The notes beneath the pieces are model-generated. The model was not told the origin of the DNA. It searched no databases and worked only from the letters and a program-made list of their open reading frames with translations. A stretch of 64,000 nucleotides of DNA from assembly GCA_021732385.1 (NCBI GenBank), contig JAKFVA010000015.1:1-64000 (forward strand), given 5' to 3'. Below are positions 16,295 to 24,165 of the stretch, in pieces; the stretch's first letter is position 1; every line of letters starts with the position of its first letter. Made by a program: the position numbers and the translations under genes. The stretch is from Burkholderiales bacterium. GTDB lineage: Bacteria > Pseudomonadota > Gammaproteobacteria > Burkholderiales > Burkholderiaceae_C.

Positions 16295-17095
16295 TTATCG
16301 CAGCAGGAAATAAGCGGCTAAAACGTACAAGACACCAGCAAATACCTTGCGCAGTGGCCGTATATCCATACTATGCGCGGTGCGCGCGCCCAGTGGTGCC
16401 GTGCTCATGCTGGCCAGTGAGATGACAACCAAGCCAGGTAAGTAAAGATAGCCCACTGAACCGGATGGCATTTGCGGCAAGTTTTGCCCAGCCCAGATAT
16501 AGCCTGCGGTGCCAGCCAGTGCAATTGGGAAACCCAGGGCGGCCGAGGTACCAACAGCGTTATGAATCTTTACGTTACACCAAGTCATGAATGGTACGGA
16601 AATGAAGGCGCCGCCTGCGCCCACCAACGATGACAGCATGCCAATCAACCAGCCCATGCCAAAAGTTCCCAGGCTGCCTGGCAAGGTTCGGGTGGCGCGA
16701 GGCTTGCGATCCAAAAACATCTGGGTCGCAGAAAAAGCCACAAATACCGCGAACAAGATACTGAGCGTCTTGCCAGAGAGTGCGGCTGCCAGCTGCGCGC
16801 CAACCAGTGACCCCAGCAAAATGCCTGGGGTCAGCAGGCGCACGATGGGCCACAGCACAGCACCGCGTTGGTGATGCGCACGCACCGATGCCAATGAGGT
16901 CAAACAGATGGTGGCCAGTGAGGTGGCTACCGCCATCTTGACGGTGTATTCGTCCGGGTAGCCTTTGGCGCTAAGGATGATGGTAATGAATGGCACCATC
17001 AGCATCCCGCCCCCGATGCCGAGCAGCCCAGCCAAAAAACCCGTGCACAGACCAATGGCAGCCAACTCGACAATTAACAGGGGAGATAGATCCAT
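16295..17095 (-). CDS. TSUP-family permease (sulfite exporter TauE/SafE family)
   Basis: 266-residue membrane protein with about eight helices. The family signature GFLAGLLGIGGGMLMVPF near the N-terminus is mirrored in the second half by GMLSSLVGAGGAFISVPF. TSUP proteins move sulfite, sulfonates or other small organic anions. Start chosen at 17095 (MDLSPLL) because the frame upstream, to 17131, runs into the 6S RNA gene. In gammaproteobacteria a folate gene (ygfA) usually follows 6S RNA; here it is this permease. Substrate unknown. Confidence 0.88.
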   Translation of the reverse strand: MDLSPLLIVELAAIGLCTGFLAGLLGIGGGMLMVPFITIILSAKGYPDEYTVKMAVATSLATICLTSLASVRAHHQRGAVLWPIVRLLTPGILLGSLVGAQLAAALSGKTLSILFAVFVAFSATQMFLDRKPRATRTLPGSLGTFGMGWLIGMLSSLVGAGGAFISVPFMTWCNVKIHNAVGTSAALGFPIALAGTAGYIWAGQNLPQMPSGSVGYLYLPGLVVISLASMSTAPLGARTAHSMDIRPLRKVFAGVLYVLAAYFLLR

Positions 17096-17103
17096 GAGGC
17101 ATA

Positions 17104-17279
17104 GGTGTCTGCAAATGCCACCGGGCCGCATCCTGAACCGGGGTTCAGGTGGGCGAGGGCAGCCAGCGCTTGGGTTCGTCTAACGCGAGACGATCACGCT
17201 GCACTGGCAATGTACCAAGCCCGTGCTCTATGAGCATTGGTTCAAGGAAATATAAAGCCCGGTGGGCATCGCAGACCGA
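17104..17279 (-). ncRNA. ssrS: 6S RNA (ssrS)
   Basis: This spacer downstream of zapA folds like 6S RNA. On the minus strand the 5' segment GGTCTGCGATGCCCACCGGG pairs with the 3' segment CCCGGTGGCATTTGCAGACA, closing a long stem. Inside are the conserved CCTTGAACCAATG block, the GGGCTTGGTA opposite strand, and the CACCTGAACCCCGGTTCAGG terminal hairpin found near the 3' end of known 6S RNAs. The zapA-ssrS order is conserved in proteobacteria. 6S RNA mimics an open promoter and sequesters sigma70 RNA polymerase in stationary phase. Ends are approximate. Confidence 0.85.
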
Positions 17280-17282
17280 TTC

Positions 17283-17288
17283 ATTCTA
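17283..17288 (-). promoter_or_regulatory. -10 element of the 6S RNA promoter
   Basis: TAGAAT on the minus strand lies 4-7 bases before the predicted 5' end of 6S RNA. The -35 region is weak. Confidence 0.45.
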
Positions 17289-17337
17289 GGTGTGCCAAAG
17301 CGCCGCACTGGAGATTTTTAATACCGGCGGGGCTTAA

Positions 17338-17649
17338 TTACAACAGCCTGTCATCGCGTGCCAGGGCGTGATCAAGCCGCTCGAGCAGGGCAGACAAGCG
17401 TGGGTCGCTGTCGTTATTTGTCATCTTGCCTGGTGCTGGGTTTCCCAAAGTGGCCGGGAAATGTTCGAACGCCAGATTAAGTGCGGCCAGCACTGCAATA
17501 CGGTCGCGCGCTTTTACTTTGCCTGCATCCCGAATACGTGTCATGGCAGTATCAACCTTGTCGACTGCGCAGCGCATTTGTGCCTCACCACCTTCGGGGC
17601 AAGCGAGCAAGTAACTTTGCCCCATGATTTGAACTTCGAGTTGTTTCAT
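17338..17649 (-). CDS. zapA: Cell division protein ZapA
   Basis: 103-residue ZapA, which bundles FtsZ filaments at the division ring. It opens with MKQLEVQIMGQSYLLACPEG, matching the ZapA N-terminal strand pair, followed by the helical dimer region (VDKVDTAMTRIRDAG, DRIAVLAALNLAFE). Length is normal for the family. It overlaps the upstream coiled-coil gene by 4 bases and is followed by 6S RNA, the usual proteobacterial arrangement. Confidence 0.9.
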   Translation of the reverse strand: MKQLEVQIMGQSYLLACPEGGEAQMRCAVDKVDTAMTRIRDAGKVKARDRIAVLAALNLAFEHFPATLGNPAPGKMTNNDSDPRLSALLERLDHALARDDRLL

Positions 17650-17867
17650 GCATTGTCCCGGTGCGCTTGAGTTTCTGGTAGGCGAAGCAGCAGCGCGTCA
17701 ACGCGCGCGCGCGCCGCGCCAAGCCGCGACATGAGCGAATCGCGCTCATGCGTTAACGATTGCACCTGTTCGGACAGCAGCACGTTAGTACGCAATAGCT
17801 CGTCGTAGCGCAACAGCAGGCGCTCTACGCGTTCAGCAATTTGGTCGATTTCAGTAGGGGCACTCAT
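17646..17867 (-). CDS. Small ZapB-like coiled-coil protein (TIGR02449 type)
   Basis: 73-residue protein that is nearly all coiled coil (VERLLLRYDELLRTNVLL, LTHERDSLMSRLGAARARVD). Its position directly upstream of zapA with a 4-base overlap is typical of the TIGR02449 family of putative cell-division accessory proteins. Start at ATG 17867 (MSAPTEID); an ATG at 17879 would add four residues. It probably works with ZapA at the divisome, but function is inferred from position. Confidence 0.8.
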   Translation of the reverse strand: MSAPTEIDQIAERVERLLLRYDELLRTNVLLSEQVQSLTHERDSLMSRLGAARARVDALLLRLPETQAHRDNA

Positions 17868-17914
17868 GCAGGGATTCATTGTAGGGTTGACGCTGGTTTT
17901 GCAGGCGTAGAATT

Positions 17915-18125
17915 GTGGTGTTGGTGCTCGCGGTGTGGTTCACATGCCGCAGTTCAACGGGAAGCAGGGGGAAAAGCCAGCCAAGTCAGTTGGGGCCAAT
18001 CTAACCTGCGCTGCCCCCGCAACGGTAAGTGGACGAGTTCTGTGCAGTACCTGACAGACTCCGTTTTCATCCAGGCCACTGGGTGCTAGCTGATTTTCAG
18101 CCAGCTCCGGGAAGGCGATGAGAGT
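17915..18125 (+). promoter_or_regulatory. Cobalamin (B12) riboswitch
   Basis: Clear adenosylcobalamin aptamer in the 5' leader of btuB. In order: GGGAAGCAGGGGGAAA (P3/J3-4), GCTGCCCCCGCAACGGTAAG (the B12 box core), CCAGGCCACTGGG, and the downstream box CCAGCTCCGGGAAGGCGATG. It controls the long B12 operon to its right: high corrinoid should reduce expression. Boundaries are approximate. This leader fills most of the 378-base gap between the divergent zapB-like gene and btuB. Confidence 0.95.
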
Positions 18126-18158
18126 TGTTCCGCCAGCCCGGATACCGGCCAATACGGT

Positions 18159-18220
18159 GGCTGCGCCTGTTTGATTTAAGGCGCAGCCGTAACGCTCATG
18201 CACTGGCGGGGAGGCCAGTG
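18159..18220 (+). promoter_or_regulatory. Expression-platform hairpins of the B12 riboswitch
   Basis: Two stems follow the aptamer: GGCTGCGCCT/AGGCGCAGCC (18159-18188, perfect 10 bases) and CACTGGC/GCCAGTG (18201-18220), which holds GGGGAG in its loop. There is no U run, so control is probably at translation or by alternative pairing rather than by classic termination. Confidence 0.5.
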
Positions 18221-18245
18221 AGAGCACTGTAGCTTTGGTTCATTC

Positions 18246-20075
18246 ATGAAAACTTTTCCATGTGCACATCTGGCTGTGCTGCCTTTGGCCATTTCAGCCG
18301 CTCTTGTATCGCCCGTTGCATTGGGCCAAACCCAACTGGGCGAAATCGTGATCACTGCCACCCGCATACCTACGCGCCAAGACGAATTGGTGAGCGATGT
18401 GGTGGTCATTAACCGCGCTAGCATTGAGAACTCTACTGCCCGCACATTAAGCGAATTGTTGGCCCGCAACGCGGGCCTGCAAATTACGGCCAATGGGGGC
18501 CTGGGTAAAAATTCCAGCGTGTTTATTCGCGGCACCGAAAGCCGCCACACGATTTTGCTGGTTGATGGTGTGCGCTATGGCTCGGCCACAACCGGCGCGC
18601 CCAGTCTGGACAATATTCCGGTGGAGCTAATCGAGCGCATCGAGGTACTCAAAGGCCCGGCTTCCGCACTCTACGGGAGCGAGGGTGTGGGTGGTGTGAT
18701 TCAGATATTTACCAAGCAAGGGAGGGCCGGATTTTCGCCTTATGCTTCGTTGACCTTGGGCAGCGAGAGCCACCGCGAGTTCACGGCTGGCGCGTCGGGT
18801 GGCACAGATGTGCTGACTTACGCAGTGGGCGTGCAGGGCGTGCGCGAAACCGGATTTTCTTCAACCAATCCGCGTGTCTTGTTTGGCAATTTCAATGCTG
18901 ACAATGACGGCTTTCGGCAAAGCGCATTCAACGGGTCGTTCAATTACAAAATTGCACCCGATTTCAGCCTGAATGCCGGCCTGCTGTATTCGGATGGCAC
19001 CTTGCAGTTTGACGACGGCCCCACGCGCGACTCGCGCACCGATGTCATAACCCAGGTGGCGCGCCTGGGCTTCAAAGGCAAACTCACGGATGGGTGGCAA
19101 AGTGAGCTGCGTGCCAGTAGCAGCAAAGACCAGTCCAATGCCACGGTATCGGCTTTTCCCGGGCGTTTCAACACCACACAAACCGAAATAACCTGGCAAA
19201 ACGATGTGGCCACACCCATTGGCCAACTGCTGCTGGGTCTGGAGCAGCGGGAACAAAAAATCGACAGTGACACAGCCTACACGGTGACCCGCCGCACCAT
19301 TAGCTCCGCCTTTGCCGGGTTTAACCAGCAAATAGGCGGGCACAGCGTGCAAGCCAATTTTCGGTACGACAAAAATTCCCAATTTGGCAGCAACGACACC
19401 GGCTTTATCGGTTATGGCTACCAGTTCACGCCAGAATTCCGCTTGTACGGTTCCTATGGCACCAGTTTTGTCGCCCCGTCATTTAACCAGTTGTACTTCC
19501 CCGGTTTTGGCAACTCAGCGCTCCAGCCTGAAGCAGGCCGCAATACCGAACTAGGTGCCAGCTACCGGGTAAACGCACACGAGTTCAAGCTGGTGCGCTA
19601 CGACAACAAGATTCGTGGCTTTATTACCAACACTACGTTGGCTGCCAATATCCCCCGTGCGCGTATCGAGGGCACTTCGCTGTCTTATAACGGCACGTTT
19701 GATGGCAGCTTAAAGGGTTTGCATCTCAGCGCTAGCCTGGATGCACTGGATCCGCGCAATGAACTGAACGGTCGTTTACTGCCACGCCGCGCCAAAGAGC
19801 TGGCTACGCTGGGCGCAGACTATGCCACGGGCTTGTGGAAATTTGGGGCAACACTGCTTTATGTGGGGGATCGTTTTGACGATGCCAACAACACGCCCGC
19901 GCGTGCGTTAGCTGACTTTGCCACGCTGGATTTGGGCGCAGAGTACGCTTTGGATAAAGAGTGGCGCTTGCAGGCCAAAATCAATAACATCGCCGACAAA
20001 GTCTACGAGACGGCATTTGGCTTTAATCAGCCGCGACGCGGGGTGTTTGTGACGCTGCGTTATCAACCCAAATAA
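18246..20075 (+). CDS. btuB: TonB-dependent vitamin B12 receptor BtuB
   Basis: 609-residue outer-membrane receptor. Signal peptide (CAHLAVLPLAISAALVSPVALG) is followed by a TonB box, GEIVITATR, then the plug domain (LSELLARNAGLQI, VFIRGTESRHTILLVDGVRY, IERIEVLKGPASALYGSEGV) and a beta-barrel ending in LRYQPK with an aromatic-rich last strand. Length and motifs match BtuB (594 in E. coli). First gene of the riboswitch-controlled operon, consistent with corrinoid uptake. No strong ribosome site is seen before the ATG. Confidence 0.94.
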   Translation: MKTFPCAHLAVLPLAISAALVSPVALGQTQLGEIVITATRIPTRQDELVSDVVVINRASIENSTARTLSELLARNAGLQITANGGLGKNSSVFIRGTESRHTILLVDGVRYGSATTGAPSLDNIPVELIERIEVLKGPASALYGSEGVGGVIQIFTKQGRAGFSPYASLTLGSESHREFTAGASGGTDVLTYAVGVQGVRETGFSSTNPRVLFGNFNADNDGFRQSAFNGSFNYKIAPDFSLNAGLLYSDGTLQFDDGPTRDSRTDVITQVARLGFKGKLTDGWQSELRASSSKDQSNATVSAFPGRFNTTQTEITWQNDVATPIGQLLLGLEQREQKIDSDTAYTVTRRTISSAFAGFNQQIGGHSVQANFRYDKNSQFGSNDTGFIGYGYQFTPEFRLYGSYGTSFVAPSFNQLYFPGFGNSALQPEAGRNTELGASYRVNAHEFKLVRYDNKIRGFITNTTLAANIPRARIEGTSLSYNGTFDGSLKGLHLSASLDALDPRNELNGRLLPRRAKELATLGADYATGLWKFGATLLYVGDRFDDANNTPARALADFATLDLGAEYALDKEWRLQAKINNIADKVYETAFGFNQPRRGVFVTLRYQPK

Positions 20076-20080
20076 GCGCT

Positions 20081-20887
20081 GTGAGCACTGACCTAGGACC
20101 TCAGCGCATTGTCTGCCTGACCGAGGAGACCACGGAGTGGTTGTACCTGCTCGGTCAGGCGCACCGCATTGTGGGGATTTCCGGTTACACCGTGCGACCA
20201 CCTCAGGCGCGCCATGAAAAACCGCGTGTCAGTGCGTTTTTGAGCGCCAAAATCGCCAAAATTTTGGCGCTCAAACCCGACTGTGTCTTTGGCTTTTCTG
20301 ATTTGCAGGCTGACATTGCGGCTGAATTGATTCGCCAGGGCGTGCAAGTGACGGTTTTTAACCAGCGCAGCGTAGGCGAAATATATTCCATGCTGTTTCA
20401 GGTGGCCGCTCAAGTGGGGCAGACTGATGCCGCGTTGGCTTGGATAGCTATTGTGCAAGCGCAGTTGCTGCAAATGCAGGTGGCCGCCAGCCAGCTTAAA
20501 CGCCGCCCCGTGGTTTATTTTGAAGAATGGGACGAACCGCATATCAGCGCTATTGCGTGGGTATCCGAGCTGTTGGGCATTGCCGGTGGCAACGACTGCT
20601 TTCCTGAGCTCGCGGGCGAGTCCTTAGGCAAAAATCGCATCATTGCTGACGGCACTGAGATTGTGCGACGCAACCCAGACATCATCATTGGCTCTTGGTG
20701 CGGCAAGAAATTTCGTGCTGAAAAAGTAGCAGCCCGTACGGGCTGGCAAGATGTGCGTGCCGTCAAGAGTGGTCAATTATTTGAAATTAAATCAGCCGAT
20801 ATTTTGCAGCCTGGCCCCGCAGCGCTAACGGATGGTGTGGCGCAATTGCACCGCATCGTGATGGACTGGGCCAAGCACCATGCATGA
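20081..20887 (+). CDS. BtuF-like cobalamin-binding protein without signal peptide
   Basis: 268-residue class III periplasmic-binding-fold protein (PF01497): PQRIVCLTEETTEWLYLLGQ at the start, LKPDCVFGFSDLQADIA in the middle, and VYFEEWDEPHISAIAWVSELLGIAGG later. Unlike the true btuF at 21449, it has no signal peptide; the frame starts at GTG 20081, 6 bases after btuB. It would stay in the cytoplasm unless the start is wrong, but no upstream start exists without entering btuB. It overlaps cobU by 8 bases. Role unclear: a cytoplasmic corrinoid-binding or delivery protein is possible. Confidence 0.85.
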   Translation: MSTDLGPQRIVCLTEETTEWLYLLGQAHRIVGISGYTVRPPQARHEKPRVSAFLSAKIAKILALKPDCVFGFSDLQADIAAELIRQGVQVTVFNQRSVGEIYSMLFQVAAQVGQTDAALAWIAIVQAQLLQMQVAASQLKRRPVVYFEEWDEPHISAIAWVSELLGIAGGNDCFPELAGESLGKNRIIADGTEIVRRNPDIIIGSWCGKKFRAEKVAARTGWQDVRAVKSGQLFEIKSADILQPGPAALTDGVAQLHRIVMDWAKHHA

Positions 20888-21452
20888 GTTGATTTTGGGC
20901 GGCCAAAAAAGCGGCAAATCCCGGCGTGCTGAGCAGTTGGCGCAAAAGTGGTTGCAAGCGCACACCAGCCATGAAGCGGTGTTAATTGCTACGGCCCAGC
21001 CCTGGGACGACGAGATGCGCCAGCGCATTGCCCGCCATCAGCAAGACCGCGCAGTGCGTGTGCCTGGCTTGCGTACGCTGGAAGAGCCTTTGCAACTGGC
21101 TCATGCCATTCGCGCTCACAGCAACGCCAGCCGCCTGCTGGTGGTGGATTGTTTAACCCTCTGGCTCACCAACTGGTTGATGCCGCATGCAGATGCTGAT
21201 GCCGCATCAGGCGAGGCTTCAGCAGGCTTGCAGCTACCAGCTAGGGCGGCGCTCATGACAGCTATTGCGCAGGCACCTGGCCCACTCATACTGGTGGGTA
21301 ACGAGATCGGTTTGGGGGTTATTCCACTGGGGCACCAGGTGCGCGGGTTTGTCGATGCGTTGGGGCTGCTTAATCAGCAGGTGGCCCAGGCATGCAGTCG
21401 CGTTACGCTGATGGTGGCTGGTTTGCCGCTGACTTTAAAGGCCGATGCATGA
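20880..21452 (+). CDS. cobU: Adenosylcobinamide kinase / adenosylcobinamide-phosphate guanylyltransferase
   Basis: 190-residue bifunctional CobU/CobP enzyme, which phosphorylates adenosylcobinamide and then adds GMP to give AdoCbi-GDP. P-loop GGQKSGKSRRAEQL is at residues 6-19; VDCLTLWLTNWL and LVGNEIGLGVIPLGHQVRGF are family signatures. It overlaps the previous gene by 8 bases and btuF by 4 (ATGA). Acts in the cytoplasm in the nucleotide-loop assembly branch. Confidence 0.93.
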   Translation: MHELILGGQKSGKSRRAEQLAQKWLQAHTSHEAVLIATAQPWDDEMRQRIARHQQDRAVRVPGLRTLEEPLQLAHAIRAHSNASRLLVVDCLTLWLTNWLMPHADADAASGEASAGLQLPARAALMTAIAQAPGPLILVGNEIGLGVIPLGHQVRGFVDALGLLNQQVAQACSRVTLMVAGLPLTLKADA

Positions 21453-22324
21453 GACATCCCTTGCAGTGGTTCAAACACGGGCTGATTTTTGCGTTGTGCG
21501 TTGCCGCTGCTTGGGCGCAAGCATTGCAGGTCACAGACCAGCGTGGCGTGGTGGTGACCTTGCCGAAGTCGCCGCAGCGCATTGTCAGTTTGCTGCCTTC
21601 ACTGACTGAGAGTCTGTGTGCGCTAGGGCAATGCCACCGCTTGGTGGGCCGAGACCGTTACTCCAACCATCCCGCCAGCGTGCTGGCCTTGCCAGTTGTA
21701 GGTGGCGGGCTTGACCCCAACATCGAAGCCATTGTGGCGCTGCGGCCTGATGTTGTGCTGCTCTCGGTTTCATCGCGCGCCGGTGATCGTTTGCAGGCAT
21801 TGGGCATTCAGGTGGTCGCACTGGAGCCGCGTACCAGTGCCGACGTACAGCGCGTGCTGACCACACTGGGCACACTGCTTGAGGTGCCCGACGCCCTGCG
21901 TATTTGGCGTGAGATTGATGCGGGAGTGGAGGCCGCGGTGCAGTCATTGCCCATTTATGTCAAAAATACGCGGGTCTACTTTGAGGTTAACAATGGCCCG
22001 TATGCAGCAGGCACCACCTCGTTCATGGGTGAAACACTGGCCCGTCTAGGCGCACAAAACATCATTGGTCCCGAGTTGGGGCCATTTCCCAAGATCAATC
22101 CCGAACTGGTGGTGCGTGCCAAGCCCGATGTCATCATGATTGGCCAGCGCAGCGTGCATGGTCTGGAAAATCGCCCCGGCTGGGCTGCCCTGCGCGCCCT
22201 GCGTGAGCAACGCATTTGCGTCTTTACCCCAGCCCAGTCGGATGTGCTGGTGCGTCCCGGCCCGCGCATGTCCGAGGCAGCGCGTTTGATGGCGCAATGC
22301 CTGCTTGAAAAAGCCCCGCCATGA
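21449..22324 (+). CDS. btuF: Vitamin B12 ABC transporter, periplasmic binding protein BtuF
   Basis: 291-residue binding protein with a clear signal peptide (FKHGLIFALCVAAAWAQA) and the PF01497 fold (SPQRIVSLLPSLTESLCALG, LRPDVVLLSVSSRAGDRL, GPEVLG-like FMGETLARLGAQNIIG). The start ATG overlaps the cobU stop (ATGA). It delivers corrinoid from BtuB to the BtuCD transporter encoded immediately downstream, also with a 4-base overlap. Confidence 0.92.
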   Translation: MRHPLQWFKHGLIFALCVAAAWAQALQVTDQRGVVVTLPKSPQRIVSLLPSLTESLCALGQCHRLVGRDRYSNHPASVLALPVVGGGLDPNIEAIVALRPDVVLLSVSSRAGDRLQALGIQVVALEPRTSADVQRVLTTLGTLLEVPDALRIWREIDAGVEAAVQSLPIYVKNTRVYFEVNNGPYAAGTTSFMGETLARLGAQNIIGPELGPFPKINPELVVRAKPDVIMIGQRSVHGLENRPGWAALRALREQRICVFTPAQSDVLVRPGPRMSEAARLMAQCLLEKAPP

Positions 22325-23334
22325 AAACCACAACGCCACAGCGCAGGGCCTGGGGCCTGGGCCTGCTCACTGCTGTGCTTGGTGCGGGTTTGCTGCTGGT
22401 CGGAGCCAGCATTGGCAGCACGGGCTTTGACAGTGTGCTGCAAGCGGGTACCGACCCCGTGGCCTGGCAAATTGTCTGGGACATCCGCTTGCCGCGTACG
22501 CTGGGTGCCTGGCTGGCCGGTGCATTGCTGGGGCTGGCCGGTGCGGTGGCACAAGGGCTTTTTCGTAACCCGCTGGCAGACCCGTATTTGCTGGGCAGTG
22601 CCTCAGGTGCTTCATTGGGCGTGGCACTCACGCTCGCGTTGTTTGGTTTCTCGCCATTTGCCACCCAATGGGTGGCACGCCTGGGGTTGACTGGCGGGGC
22701 CTTTTTGGGTGCTGTAGCTGGCGTACTGCTGACGCTGTTGCTGGCGCGTGGCGTGCAGCACACGCTGCGCCTGCTATTGGCGGGGGTCATTGTGGGGGTG
22801 GTGCTGGGTGCGCTGAAAGACCTTGTCACCCTGGCCATACCCGATGTGCTGCAGGCGATGCAGGGGTTCATGCTGGGCAGCACTGGTTTTGTGGGTTGGA
22901 CAGCGTGCATGCTAATGGTGGTGGTGCTGCTGGTCTGTGTCGCTGTGGCCTGGCTGCTCAGCCCGGCACTGGACGGTTTGTCGCTGGGCGAAGCCACCGC
23001 GACAAGCCTGGGTCTGCCGCTGCCGCAAATGCGGGCCGTTTTGATTTTGGTACTGGCGTTGGCTACCGGCACGGCAGTGGCACAAACCGGTTTGATTGCA
23101 TTTGTGGGCCTGGCGGCGCCACACCTGGTACGTGCCGTGGTTAAAAGTACGCATGGCCGCCTGCTGGTGTTGAGCGCCCTGATGGGGGCCACGCTGCTGA
23201 TGGCGGCAGACATTTTGTCGCGCTGGCTGATAGCCCCGCAGGAGCTGCCGGTGGGTGTGTTCACGGCCGTGCTGGGGGGAGGCTATTTGCTCTGGCTCAT
23301 GCACCGGCGCACCGCGCACGGAGTGGGGGCATGA
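22321..23334 (+). CDS. btuC: Vitamin B12 ABC transporter permease BtuC (FecCD family)
   Basis: 337-residue inner-membrane permease with about ten helices. FecCD signatures are RLPRTLGAWLAGALLGLAG and NPLADPYLLGSASGASLG, and near the C-terminus GLAAPHLVRAV followed by ADILSRWLIAPQELPVGVFT. Overlaps btuF and btuD by 4 bases each, so it is made with its partners. Pumps B12 or cobinamide into the cytoplasm with BtuD and BtuF. Confidence 0.94.
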   Translation: MKTTTPQRRAWGLGLLTAVLGAGLLLVGASIGSTGFDSVLQAGTDPVAWQIVWDIRLPRTLGAWLAGALLGLAGAVAQGLFRNPLADPYLLGSASGASLGVALTLALFGFSPFATQWVARLGLTGGAFLGAVAGVLLTLLLARGVQHTLRLLLAGVIVGVVLGALKDLVTLAIPDVLQAMQGFMLGSTGFVGWTACMLMVVVLLVCVAVAWLLSPALDGLSLGEATATSLGLPLPQMRAVLILVLALATGTAVAQTGLIAFVGLAAPHLVRAVVKSTHGRLLVLSALMGATLLMAADILSRWLIAPQELPVGVFTAVLGGGYLLWLMHRRTAHGVGA

Positions 23335-24113
23335 GCACGGTTGCGTTGCAAGTACGCCAACTTAGCGCCAGCCTGGGCGGGCGTGAAGTGCTGCACGGCA
23401 TTGACTTGGCATTTCCTACGGGCCGCTGGACCAGCATCGTCGGGCCCAATGGCGCGGGCAAATCAACCCTGCTCAAAGCGCTGGCGGGCCTCTTGCCCTG
23501 TTCTGGCGAGGTATGGCTGCTGGGCCAGCCGCTGGCGCAGCAGCCGGGCCGCTTGCGTGCGCAACAACTGTCGTGGCTGGGCCAAAGCGGAGCGATGGGC
23601 GAGAGCACAGCCGACGACCTCACGGTGTACGACGTTGCCATGCTGGGTCGCCTGCCACACCAGCCCTGGCTGGCTGCACCATCACCCGCTGATTGTGCGG
23701 CCGTAGAGCACGCCTTGCGCGTGACCCATGCCTGGGACTGGCGTGAGCGCCCGCTGGGCCAGCTCTCAGGTGGCGAGCGCCAGCGCGTGCTGCTGGCGCG
23801 TGCGCTCGCAGTGCAGGCTCAGGTACTGTTGATGGATGAGCCGCTGGCCAACCTCGACCCACCACACCAGGCCGACTGGCTGCGCCTGGCGCATACCCTG
23901 GTGGCCAGTGGAAAAACCGTGGTCAGTGTGCTGCATGAAATCTCGTTTGCGTTGCATGCGGATGAACTGGTGCTGATGGCGCAAGGCCGCATCATGCATC
24001 AGGGTTTGTGCAGCGATGCGGCAACACACCGGGCGCTGGAAGCGGTGTTTGATAAGCGCATTGCCGTGCATCGCGTAGCCGAACAATGGCTGGCCCTGCC
24101 CAGCCTTGAATAG
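23331..24113 (+). CDS. btuD: Vitamin B12 ABC transporter ATPase BtuD
   Basis: 260-residue ABC ATPase. Walker A is GPNGAGKST (about residue 37), Q-loop LSWLGQ, signature LSGGERQRV, Walker B VLLMDEPLANLDPP and the switch His in SVLHEISFALH. Its place after btuC and its size match FecE/BtuD-type importer ATPases. Overlaps btuC by 4 bases. A 52-base gap with a short palindrome separates it from cobO. Confidence 0.93.
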   Translation: MSTVALQVRQLSASLGGREVLHGIDLAFPTGRWTSIVGPNGAGKSTLLKALAGLLPCSGEVWLLGQPLAQQPGRLRAQQLSWLGQSGAMGESTADDLTVYDVAMLGRLPHQPWLAAPSPADCAAVEHALRVTHAWDWRERPLGQLSGGERQRVLLARALAVQAQVLLMDEPLANLDPPHQADWLRLAHTLVASGKTVVSVLHEISFALHADELVLMAQGRIMHQGLCSDAATHRALEAVFDKRIAVHRVAEQWLALPSLE

Positions 24114-24129
24114 CAGCACACTGGAAAAT

Positions 24130-24150
24130 AATTGGAATCTGACCCCAATT
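24130..24150. repeat. Short palindromic element upstream of cobO
   Basis: AATTGG-AATCTGACC-CCAATT is a 21-base imperfect palindrome in the only spacer inside the btuD-cobO stretch. It resembles the AATTGGGGTCAGA-type sequences often found near REP-associated or IS elements. The cobO ribosome site follows at once. Confidence 0.4.
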
Positions 24151-24165
24151 AAGGGATTGAACACC

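Noticed and set aside
22224-23264. A 346-codon open frame on the minus strand
   Set aside because: Antisense to btuC, with a low-complexity Ser/Pro/Ala-rich translation and no ribosome site or domain.
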